From an uncultured Bilophila sp. (GTDB lineage: Bacteria > Desulfobacterota > Desulfovibrionia > Desulfovibrionales > Desulfovibrionaceae), in NCBI GenBank assembly GCA_902373525.1, contig CABKMN010000061.1:1-13601 (forward strand): a stretch of 13,601 nt of DNA. Reading direction: 5' to 3'. The notes under the pieces are model-generated. The model was given only the letters and a program-made list of their open reading frames with translations. It searched no databases and was not told the origin of the DNA. The translations under genes were made by a program, and so were the position numbers. This document shows positions 1-5,247 of this stretch, one piece after another (the stretch's first letter is position 1; every line of letters begins with the position of its first letter).

Positions 1-50
1 GGGGAGGGGGAGGGGAAACTTTCTCCAGAAAGTTTCCCCTCCCCCTCCCC
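1..50. repeat. Perfect G-rich/C-rich hairpin, 24-bp arms
   Basis: Positions 1-24 are the exact reverse complement of 27-50, with a two-base CC loop at 25-26. The left arm is built of G-runs separated by single A residues, ending in AAACTTTCT. A T-rich stretch (about 59-73) follows some 8 bases later, so it may end plus-strand transcription, but the T-run is not directly adjacent. The same architecture (G-run arm, two-base loop) recurs at 13547-13598, which suggests a family of extragenic hairpins in this genome. Confidence 0.7.
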
Positions 51-111
51 AAGTCCTCCTTTTTTCCCTTTTTGGAATATCCGTAACCGGATAGGCGGAC
101 ACGGATCGTTT

Positions 112-133
112 TGTCACATAACTGTCACAAAAC
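112..133 (+). repeat. Tandem 11-bp direct repeat TGTCACAWAAC
   Basis: TGTCACATAAC (112-122) is followed directly by TGTCACAAAAC (123-133), identical at 10 of 11 positions. An 11-base period places both copies on roughly the same face of the helix. It lies about 110 bp upstream of the HU -35 box. It could be a regulator site, but I cannot name a regulator. Confidence 0.35.
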
Positions 134-244
134 TTTCTCAAAGTGCGGCGGCGGAGGCGGCGCGTCGCCGGGCCTCCCCGGAGGAACGTTCACAACATGG
201 TGAGAATAAAAATCTTTCCCTGTGATTTTCTGTTAGAAATCCTC

Positions 245-273
245 TTGCCCATGCCGTAGGGCTTATGTATATT
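245..273 (+). promoter_or_regulatory. Sigma-70-type promoter of the HU gene
   Basis: A -35 box TTGCCC (245-250) and a -10 box TATATT (268-273) are separated by exactly 17 bases. Transcription would begin near 280, about 25 bases before the ATG at 305. An imperfect palindrome at 224-241 (GATTTTCT / AGAAATC) abuts the -35 box and could be an operator. Confidence 0.65.
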
Positions 274-304
274 GCAGCAATACTGCACTTTTCACGGAGT
301 TGTC

Positions 305-580
305 ATGAACAAAAGCGAACTGGTCAAAGCCTTGGCTGATCAGGCCAACATTTCCCTGGATGAGGCGACCCTCGTGGTCAACACGTTTGTGGACAGCATG
401 AAGGAATCCCTCCTCGAAGGCGGCCGCGTGGAAATCCGCGGGTTCGGCAGCTTCAAGGTGAAGGAGTACGGAAGTTACGCAGGCCGCAACCCCCGTACCG
501 GTGAAAAGGTCGCCGTGGAGCCCAAGCGCCTCCCGTTCTTCCGCGCCGGAAAAGAACTGAAAGAATATCTCAACGTGTAG
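305..580 (+). CDS. HU-family DNA-binding protein
   Basis: This 91-residue protein has the usual length of the HU/IHF family, small dimeric histone-like proteins that bend DNA and organise the nucleoid. The family signature runs from about residue 45, G-F-G-S-F-K-V, into the beta-arm R-N-P-R-T-G-E, whose proline normally intercalates into the minor groove. ATG at 305 is chosen over an upstream TTG at 272 because it gives the standard N-terminus (M-N-K-S-E-L-V) and has GGAG a few bases upstream. The gene is preceded by a clear sigma-70-like promoter. Its stop codon sits inside an 8-bp hairpin, and the next gene starts 22 bases later. From sequence alone I cannot separate HU from an IHF subunit. 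Proteins of this family assist DNA looping at sigma-54 promoters, but no link to the minus-strand operon can be shown. Confidence 0.93.
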   Translation: MNKSELVKALADQANISLDEATLVVNTFVDSMKESLLEGGRVEIRGFGSFKVKEYGSYAGRNPRTGEKVAVEPKRLPFFRAGKELKEYLNV

Positions 581-587
581 TTGAGAT
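567..587 (+). other. 8-bp hairpin over the HU stop codon
   Basis: ATCTCAAC (567-574) and GTTGAGAT (580-587) are perfect reverse complements around a five-base loop. The stem includes the last bases of the HU TAG stop. There is no following T-run, so it is not a classical terminator. It could affect mRNA processing or coupling to the next gene. Confidence 0.4.
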
Positions 588-602
588 GCGGGGCTTGTCT
601 CT

Positions 603-1598
603 GTGAACGCAGAAGACGGAAACGGTTCCCGCAGATGCCCGGGGGAGTTCGTCTCCCCCGGCTTTCTTGTCCTGTGCCTGCTGTTCCTGCTTCTGGGGAA
701 CGCACGGGCCGCCGACCTCTTCTCCGAAGAGCAGGCTTTCCGGACGGCCTCCGCCGAGGCGTCCTTCTCCGGCGTGGGGCAGCCGCTCCTGCGCATCCTC
801 TACGCCGCCAATTCGCGCGGCGCGCTTCACCCCTGCCCCTCCTGAGGCCATACGCTGGTAGGCGGCGTGGCCCGGCGGGCCACCATTCTTGAACGCTACC
901 GGCGCGAACCCGTCCCCACCCTCACGCTGGTGGGCGCCGACGAGTTCGCTCCCGACGCCGATTTGCCCGATCCCGTAAAGACGGGAAAGGCGTCGCCGGA
1001 AACCGTACGCGCCGTGTACGACGCCCTGCATGTCGATTGCGGCATGCTGTCGGCGGACGCCGCCGCGTGGTTCCGCGGGAAGAAGCCGGAACGTTTTCTC
1101 GAAGTGGGCGACAGGCCCGTCACCAGACGCTTCAACGTCGGTGGCCGTTCCGTCGCGGTGATCCTGTTTCCGCCGCTGTCCGTGGGCGGAACGTCCGAAA
1201 CGGAAACGCCCACGCCGAAGCTGCTGGCGTCGGTCCTTGCGGCGGCGGACGCCGCTTCGGACGCCGCGCTCCGCATCGGGATCAGCCCGTGGGGATTCGA
1301 GGGCGAATTCGCCGTCCGGGAGGCGCTGGAACAGCGTTTCCACGTCCTGCTCGGCGGCGGGCCCGGCGCGGCCTTCTCCGGCGAGGTCAACGCGCAGGTT
1401 CCCGGCCTGATCTGGTCGCGGGCCGACAGGGACGGTCGCAGCGTCATGGTCATCGATCTCATGGCTCTGCCCGAACCGGGCGTCCCGTTCACATGGGAGT
1501 GGGGCCTCTCCATGCAGGCGCAGGAAGTGCGCCTGACCTCCGCCGTCCCTTCCGATCCGCGTATGGAAGCCCTGCTTCCCAAAGCGGCCTCCCGCTGA
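603..1598 (+). CDS. Putative secreted UshA-like selenoprotein, in-frame TGA read as selenocysteine
   Basis: Two open stretches, 603-842 and 846-1598, lie in the same frame and are separated only by TGA at 843-845. Read through, they give one 331-residue protein. GTG at 603 is the only sensible start: the frame is closed by TGA at 582-584 and there is no later ATG, GTG or TTG before the hydrophobic core. The N-terminus looks like a signal peptide, with a core F-L-V-L-C-L-L-F-L-L-L-G and likely cleavage after A-R-A near residue 36. The context C78-P-S-U81-G-H forms a CxxU redox-type motif. The stretch L-R-I-L-Y-A-A-N-S-R-G resembles the first motif of UshA/5'-nucleotidase-like metallophosphatases, but the usual metal-binding Asp and His are replaced. 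I recall a UshA-like (seleno)protein family in Desulfovibrio-type bacteria, unchecked here. The biochemical role is unknown; a periplasmic thiol/selenol redox function is inference. A pseudogene with a nonsense mutation is the alternative. Confidence 0.78.
639..661 (+). terminator. 9-bp GC-rich hairpin inside the start of the selenoprotein gene
   Basis: CCGGGGGAG (639-647) pairs perfectly with CTCCCCCGG (653-661) around a five-base loop, followed by CTTTCTTGT. It has the shape of a weak intrinsic terminator for the HU transcript but lies within the first 20 codons of the next gene, as judged from the only available start. It may limit read-through from HU (attenuation), or the downstream gene may have its own promoter. 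Confidence 0.45.
846..883 (+). promoter_or_regulatory. Candidate bacterial SECIS element
   Basis: Just after the TGA codon (843-845), GTGGCCC (867-873) and GGGCCAC (877-883) form a perfect 7-bp stem with a GGC apical loop (874-876). There are 28 bases between the TGA and the loop. From memory, bacterial SECIS elements have a short loop with G among its first two bases, placed roughly 16-37 bases after the UGA; this hairpin meets those limits. A weaker competing fold pairs GGCC (846-849) with GGCC (869-872). SelB would recognise the hairpin to insert selenocysteine. Confidence 0.65.
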
Positions 1599-1619
1599 CT
1601 CTCCCGACGCTTGCCCATG

Positions 1620-1652
1620 AAAAAGGCGCCGCCCGCGAGGACGACGCCTTCC
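1620..1652 (-). terminator. Rho-independent terminator of the binding-protein gene
   Basis: Read on the minus strand, AAGGCG (from 1650) pairs with CGCCTT (ending 1623), followed by further T residues. It lies about 20 bases past the stop codon of the binding-protein gene, in the short convergent gap with the selenoprotein gene. The stem is short (6 bp) with a long loop of about 16 bases. Confidence 0.5.
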
Positions 1653-1671
1653 GTCGTATGGAGGGACGCCG

Positions 1672-2721
1672 TCAGCGGCTGATGCCCTTGAGGAAGGAGT
1701 CGTTCAGGTAACCGAACGTGTTGAGGCTTTCGATGTCTTCCTGCGAGAGTTCGCCGAGGCGGCCGTAGAAGGCGGTGATGCCGCGCAGCCAGTCCCTGAG
1801 GTTGCCCCGCTTGGGATTGAAGAGTTCGATCTGTTCGTCCAGCGGGAACAGAGGATGGACGCGAAGGTCTTCCTCGGCCTCTTCCTCGGTCATCAGCTTG
1901 TTGGTCCAGACCTTGTTGAAGCGGATGTAGTCCTGCACGAAGGCCTTGAAGCCGCGTTCCTGCATGTCGTTCACCACGCGCAGGTAGACGCGCAGGAAGG
2001 CGCGGACCTGTTCGGGGTTCTCGTCGGCGAAGGTGCGGTCGGCGAGCAGCAGGATGGGCTGGCGGATGCCGCAGTCCGGGGAATTGGCGGCGAGCTTGAA
2101 GCCCTTCTTCTCCGCCGCGTAGGTGGACGGGGCCCAGATGGAAATGGCCTCCCCGAAGCCCTTGGCGAACAGGTCCACGGCCGGGGCGGGCAGGACGTTC
2201 TGAATTTTGACGTCGGATTCCTGAAGGCCGAGGATGTGCAGCCAAGCGCTGACCAGATAGTGCGCGGAGGTCTTTTCCGGGCACAGGATGATCTTGCCGC
2301 GCACGGCGTCGGCGCTGCCGTACACTTCGGGGTAGTGGGGATTCGCGCCCTTGGTCTTCAGGATCGGGCTGTCGGGCCGGACGTAGACGGCGTTGATCTC
2401 GGACTCGTCGTTGCCGATGCCGATGACGTAGTACTGCCCCTTCCGGGCGGACATGAGCGTGGGCACGGCCCCGCATCCGGCGATTTTCCACTGATAGTTG
2501 CCCTGACGGGAAACGATTTTTTCACCTGAGCCGAAACGCAGCATGCGGATGTCGAGCCCGGCTTCCTTGTCCCAGCCCTTCTGCTTGGCGTACCAGACCA
2601 GAAAGGCTTCATGTTCGCCGATCCAGGCGGTCTGCACCTGTTCGGCGGCCACGGCGGGCCTTGCGGTCAGGCACAGGCTGAACGCAAGGGCCAGCAACCC
2701 CATCAACACGCGAAATCTCAT
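1672..2721 (-). CDS. Orphan NitT/TauT-type ABC transporter substrate-binding protein
   Basis: This 349-residue secreted protein resembles periplasmic binding proteins of the nitrate/sulfonate/taurine group (NMT1/SsuA/TauA-like). It has a typical signal peptide (hydrophobic core around residues 6-20, cleavage after A-V-A near 25). The mature part opens with V-Q-T-A-W-I-G-E-H-E-A-F-L-V-W-Y-A-K-Q-K-G-W, the usual 'binding pocket then mature helix' start, followed by E-A-G-L-D-I. ATG at 2721 has AGAGGT upstream. No permease or ATPase gene neighbours it here, so it is either served by a transporter elsewhere or acts in sensing. It has its own sigma-70-like promoter and lies between two terminator-like hairpins, so it is probably not strictly part of the sucCD transcript. 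Position next to the sulfonate genes suggests a sulfonate ligand, but nitrate-, thiamin-precursor- or other-ligand members look alike at this level. Confidence 0.8.
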   Translation of the reverse strand: MRFRVLMGLLALAFSLCLTARPAVAAEQVQTAWIGEHEAFLVWYAKQKGWDKEAGLDIRMLRFGSGEKIVSRQGNYQWKIAGCGAVPTLMSARKGQYYVIGIGNDESEINAVYVRPDSPILKTKGANPHYPEVYGSADAVRGKIILCPEKTSAHYLVSAWLHILGLQESDVKIQNVLPAPAVDLFAKGFGEAISIWAPSTYAAEKKGFKLAANSPDCGIRQPILLLADRTFADENPEQVRAFLRVYLRVVNDMQERGFKAFVQDYIRFNKVWTNKLMTEEEAEEDLRVHPLFPLDEQIELFNPKRGNLRDWLRGITAFYGRLGELSQEDIESLNTFGYLNDSFLKGISR

Positions 2722-2772
2722 AGCTTACCTCTGGCTGGGGGGACGGTCCCTCCCGGTCGTAATGTTCGTTGG

Positions 2773-2794
2773 GCCGCCGGAAGACGGCGGCGGG
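2773..2794 (-). other. Leader hairpin of the binding-protein transcript
   Basis: On the minus strand, GCCGCCG and CGGCGGC form a GC-rich stem with a short loop between the predicted transcription start and the ribosome-binding site of the binding-protein gene. It could be structural or regulatory. It does not match a riboswitch I recognise. Confidence 0.3.
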
Positions 2795-2797
2795 GGC

Positions 2798-2826
2798 ACC
2801 ATACGATGGGAACGGTTTTTCGTCAA
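2798..2826 (-). promoter_or_regulatory. Sigma-70-type promoter of the binding-protein gene
   Basis: On the minus strand a -35 box TTGACG (2826-2821) and a -10 box TATGGT (2803-2798) are separated by 17 bases. Transcription would begin near 2790, leaving a leader of about 70 bases before the ATG at 2721. This differs from the sigma-54 promoters found for tctA and sauS. Confidence 0.55.
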
Positions 2827-2844
2827 AGCGCTGGCTCGGATGCG

Positions 2845-2875
2845 AAAAGGGAGCGCCCCCGCGAAGGGGCGCTCC
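2845..2875 (-). terminator. Terminator downstream of sucD
   Basis: GGAGCGCCCC (2850-2859) and GGGGCGCTCC (2866-2875) form a perfect 10-bp stem with a six-base loop. On the minus strand it is followed by CCTTTT. It begins 6 bases after the sucD stop codon and should end the ligase transcript. Confidence 0.75.
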
Positions 2876-2881
2876 GTGGGG

Positions 2882-3763
2882 TTATCCCAGGAATTCCTTG
2901 AGCAGTTCGCCCACCTGACTCGGGCGCTGGGCGACCTTGCCGCCCGCCTTGACGAGGGCTTCGGTCTTGCCCTTCACGGTGCCGCGCCCGCCGGTGACGA
3001 TGGCTCCGGCGTGGCCCATGCGCTTGCCTTCGGGGGCCGTGCGCCCGCCCATGAAGGCGACGAGGGGCTTGGTGAAGGTCTTGGCTTCCATCGCTTCGGC
3101 GACTTCCTCTTCCATCGTGCCGCCGAGTTCGCCGATGATGACCACGGCGTGGGTGTCCGGGTCGGCTTCGTACAGGGGGAGGAGTTCCGCGAACCGGGTG
3201 CCCGGAACGGGGTCGCCGCCCACGCCGATAAGGGTGGTGACGCCGAAGCCGCCCTTGACGATTTCGGCTGTGACTTCATTGGTGAGCGAGCCGCTGCGGG
3301 TCATGACGCCGACGTGGCCCTTCTTGTACACGCGGTCGATCCAGTAGGGGATGGTGCCGAGCATGGCCTCGCCCACGGAGATGATGCCCGAGGTGTTGCC
3401 GCCCACGACCATCGCGCCGCAGGAGAGGGCCGCCCGGCGGATTTGGATGGCTTCGTGCAGGGGGATGCCGTCGGCGATGGTGCATATCTTTCTGATGCCC
3501 GCGTCGAGGGCTTCGAACACGGCGTCCTTGGTGAACTTGGGGGGCACGAAGAGCATGGCGACGTCGGCGGGATGGTCCTTCATGCCGCGCCGGACGGAGT
3601 GGTAGACGGGGATGCCGTCCACGTCCTGCCCTTCCTTGCCGGGGGTGACGCCGAAGACGACCTGCGTGCCCATGTCTTTCATGTGCTTGGCCCAAAACGC
3701 GCCTTCCTTGCCGGTGACGCCCTGCACGACCACGCGCGAATCCTTATGGATGAAAATGCTCAT
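2882..3763 (-). CDS. ADP-forming acyl-CoA ligase alpha subunit (SucD-like), probable sulfoacetate-CoA ligase
   Basis: At 293 residues this matches the length of succinyl-CoA synthetase alpha. In order it has the CoA-binding N-terminus (G-V-T-G-K-E-G near 15-21, V-T-P-G-K near 39-43), the R-S-G-S-L stretch near 156-160, G-V-G-G-D-P-V-P-G near 180-188, and the catalytic histidine H251 in G-K-R-M-G-H-A-G-A-I, which is phosphorylated in this family. The loop near 121-136 reads G-G-N-T-S-G-I-I-S-V-G-E-A-M-L-G. E. coli SucD, as I recall it, has G-P-N-T-P-G-V-I-T-P-G-E-C-K-I-G there, so prolines and a cysteine near the phosphohistidine site differ. Its ATG overlaps the sucC stop by ATGA. Given sauS next door, the likely acid substrate is sulfoacetate. 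I recall a two-subunit sulfoacetate-CoA ligase described for Bilophila, not checked. A TCA-cycle succinyl-CoA ligase is the main alternative. Confidence 0.85.
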   Translation of the reverse strand: MSIFIHKDSRVVVQGVTGKEGAFWAKHMKDMGTQVVFGVTPGKEGQDVDGIPVYHSVRRGMKDHPADVAMLFVPPKFTKDAVFEALDAGIRKICTIADGIPLHEAIQIRRAALSCGAMVVGGNTSGIISVGEAMLGTIPYWIDRVYKKGHVGVMTRSGSLTNEVTAEIVKGGFGVTTLIGVGGDPVPGTRFAELLPLYEADPDTHAVVIIGELGGTMEEEVAEAMEAKTFTKPLVAFMGGRTAPEGKRMGHAGAIVTGGRGTVKGKTEALVKAGGKVAQRPSQVGELLKEFLG

Positions 3764-4884
3764 GAGGCCCTCCCGGCGGCGATGTCCACAGCCCGCCGCA
3801 CGGCTTCTTCAGTGTTGGTCAGGGGTTCAAGTCCGGCGTCGCGCAGGATTTTGAAGGCTTCGTCCTCGTTGGTGCCCCGGATGCAGGTGACGATGGGCTG
3901 CTTGGGCTGGTGGACCCTGATGGCTTCCACAAGGCCCTGCGCCATGACGTCCGCGCGGGCGATGGTGCCGAAGGTGACCACGAGGATGACCTTGCTCGGG
4001 GTCATGAGGCAGAGTTCCATCGTGCGGACGGCCTTGGTGTAGTTGGCTCCGCCGAATTCCACATAGGTCGCGGGATTGCCGCCGGCGTCGTTGATGAGGT
4101 CGAAGACGGTGGTGGTCAGGCCCGCGCCCGCGCACATCAGGGCGATGTCGCCCTTGAACTGGAGGTACGGGATGCCTTCCTGCGCGGCTTCGAATTCGAC
4201 TTCGGAGTCGAAGGAGTCGCGGGTGAGCGGGTAGTGGGGCTGCCGCCATACGGAGTTGTCGTCGATGATCAGCTTGCCGTCGCCCGCGATGGCCCTGCCG
4301 TCCTTGGTGATGAACAGGGGGTTGATTTCCGTGAGCTGGGCGTCGTAGGCGCGGAAGGTCTTGTAGAGGCCGCGCACCACCGCGCCGACCTGCTTGCCGA
4401 GGTCGCCGGACAGGCCCATGCCGTAGATGAGGTTGTTGACGTGGTAGCCGCCGAGCCCCTCGGCGATGTCCACGCGGACGGAGACGATCTTTTCGGGTGC
4501 GGTGGCGGCGAGCTTTTCGATTTCGACGCCGCCCTCGGCGCAGCCGATGAGCATGATCTTGGATTCCACCGGGTCCACGGTGATGGAGAGGTAGATTTCG
4601 CGGTCGATGTCCACGGCTTCTTCGACGAGGAACATGCGGACGTTGTGTTCGGACTCGAACAGGGCCTTGGCGGTGGCCTTGGCGCTTTCGGCGTCCTTCA
4701 CGACCTTGATGAGCCCGGCCTTGCCGCGCCCGCCGCGCAGGACCTGCGACTTGAGCACGCACGGGAAGCCGACTTCCGCGAACGCGCCGTCCAGTTCGTC
4801 CATGCCGCGCACCAGTACGCCCTTCGGGGTCGGCAGGCCTTTGTCGCGGAAGGCTTCCTTCGCCTGATATTCAAACAGCTTCAT
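3760..4884 (-). CDS. ADP-forming acyl-CoA ligase beta subunit (SucC-like), probable sulfoacetate-CoA ligase
   Basis: This 374-residue protein aligns over its full length with succinyl-CoA synthetase beta. It begins M-K-L-F-E-Y-Q-A-K-E, then has the ATP-grasp region with G-R-G-K-A-G near 48-53, E-I-N-P-L near 200, D-G-K-L near 215, and a C-terminal ligase domain. ATG at 4884 is preferred to one 12 codons upstream because AAAGGAA precedes it and family N-termini start there. In the C-terminal domain, motifs that in E. coli SucC read N-G-A-G-L-A and F-G-G-I-V-R-C-D appear as A-G-A-G-L-T and F-G-T-I-A-R-A-D, so the acid-binding side differs while nucleotide residues are kept. It would transfer phosphate from ATP through the alpha-subunit histidine to the acid and then to CoA. 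No sigma-54 promoter is seen upstream, and a 363-bp gap separates it from sauS. Confidence 0.85.
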   Translation of the reverse strand: MKLFEYQAKEAFRDKGLPTPKGVLVRGMDELDGAFAEVGFPCVLKSQVLRGGRGKAGLIKVVKDAESAKATAKALFESEHNVRMFLVEEAVDIDREIYLSITVDPVESKIMLIGCAEGGVEIEKLAATAPEKIVSVRVDIAEGLGGYHVNNLIYGMGLSGDLGKQVGAVVRGLYKTFRAYDAQLTEINPLFITKDGRAIAGDGKLIIDDNSVWRQPHYPLTRDSFDSEVEFEAAQEGIPYLQFKGDIALMCAGAGLTTTVFDLINDAGGNPATYVEFGGANYTKAVRTMELCLMTPSKVILVVTFGTIARADVMAQGLVEAIRVHQPKQPIVTCIRGTNEDEAFKILRDAGLEPLTNTEEAVRRAVDIAAGRAS

Positions 4885-4944
4885 GGCAGTTCCTTTGGGA
4901 GAGGACGCCTCCGGCGGCAAGGGGGCGCCGCCCCTTGACCCCCG

Positions 4945-4967
4945 CCGGGGGGCATGATGCCCCCCGG
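4945..4967. repeat. REP-like GC-rich palindrome
   Basis: This is a perfect odd palindrome centred on 4956: CCGGGGGGCAT is followed by a single G and then its reverse complement. The preceding bases (4918-4935) form a smaller GC-rich inverted pattern, GGGGGCGCCGCCCC. There is no T-run on either strand, so I read it as an extragenic palindromic element rather than a terminator. Confidence 0.5.
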
Positions 4968-5056
4968 ACCCCCTCGTCGCCGCAGCGCTCCTGTTGGCGG
5001 AGGGTGCGGCATGCCGGAAGGTCTGGCGTGTCTCTTTACGTTTGGTGTGTCTTTGG

Positions 5057-5081
5057 GAAAAAGCGCGTTGCGCGTTTTTTT
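5057..5081. terminator. Possible bidirectional terminator between sauS and sucC
   Basis: GCGC, a three-base loop and GCGC are flanked by an A-run on the left (5058-5062) and a T-run on the right (5075-5081). Either strand therefore yields a short GC stem followed by T residues. The stem is only 4 bp before the A/T pairs, so efficiency may be low. Confidence 0.45.
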
Positions 5082-5132
5082 CCTTTTTCCGGAATCAGGA
5101 AAACCTGCGGACAGGGATTCGATAAGGTTAAA

Positions 5133-5164
5133 GGGGTTGGGAGGATGAGGGGATGGGGAAGGGG
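5133..5164 (+). other. Five G-tracts with G-quadruplex potential
   Basis: G-runs occur at 5133-5136, 5139-5141, 5149-5152, 5155-5158 and 5161-5164 with loops of 2-7 bases, enough for an intramolecular G-quadruplex on the plus strand. The plus strand is the template for sauS transcription, so such a fold would lie in the path of polymerase leaving sauS. Confidence 0.4.
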
Positions 5165-5222
5165 AGACGGAAGCCCGTGGGGATGCGCCCCCTCTACGGA
5201 AGTTTTTTCTCTCCTTCCCCGG
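5154..5222 (-). terminator. Imperfect nested hairpin after sauS
   Basis: The plus-strand sequence near 5155-5168 (GGGGAAGGGGAGA) is nearly complementary to that near 5209-5222 (TCTCTCCTTCCCC), one mismatch. Inside lie CCGT / ACGG and GGGG / CCCC pairings. It begins about 27 bases past the sauS stop. It resembles a decayed or larger member of the G-run hairpins at the window ends and may end or slow the sauS transcript. Confidence 0.4.
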
Positions 5223-5247
5223 TCTTCATATTTCGTTCGTCATCTTC

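Larger units (their letters stand above)
51..304 (+). other. Intergenic region upstream of the HU gene
   Basis: No gene is visible here. It holds a T-rich stretch, a short inverted repeat TATCCG-TAAC-CGGATA around 78-95, two tandem 11-base repeats (112-133), a GC-rich stretch (about 145-183), an imperfect palindrome (224-241) and the sigma-70-like promoter of the HU gene (245-273). Confidence 0.6.
4885..5247. other. Intergenic region between sauS and the ligase genes
   Basis: No gene is supported in this 363-bp gap. From the sauS side it contains an imperfect long hairpin (5154-5222), a run of G-tracts on the plus strand (5133-5164), an A/T-flanked GCGC hairpin (5057-5081) and a palindromic GC-rich element (4945-4967). 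I see no convincing sigma-54 or sigma-70 promoter for the ligase genes. Read-through from sauS or an unrecognised promoter must be assumed. Confidence 0.55.

Noticed and set aside
867..1598. Separate gene starting at GTG 867
   Set aside because: The start falls inside the candidate SECIS stem, has no ribosome-binding site, and lacks a signal peptide. The upstream part is in the same frame and supplies the signal peptide and the start of the fold.
603..1598. Pseudogene by frameshift
   Set aside because: There is no frame change between the two parts; only a TGA separates them, and the reading frame stays open for 250 codons afterwards.
2543..4042. Long plus-strand ORF (499 codons) opposite the ligase genes
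   Set aside because: It is an antisense shadow across two convincing minus-strand genes with no family resemblance. The same applies to 3910-4938 and 5344-6660.
4885..5247. Sigma-54 promoter for the ligase genes
   Set aside because: I looked for GG-N10-GC on the minus strand. No match with acceptable flanking bases and no activator palindrome was found; one half-site-like TGTCCG near 5108-5115 is isolated.
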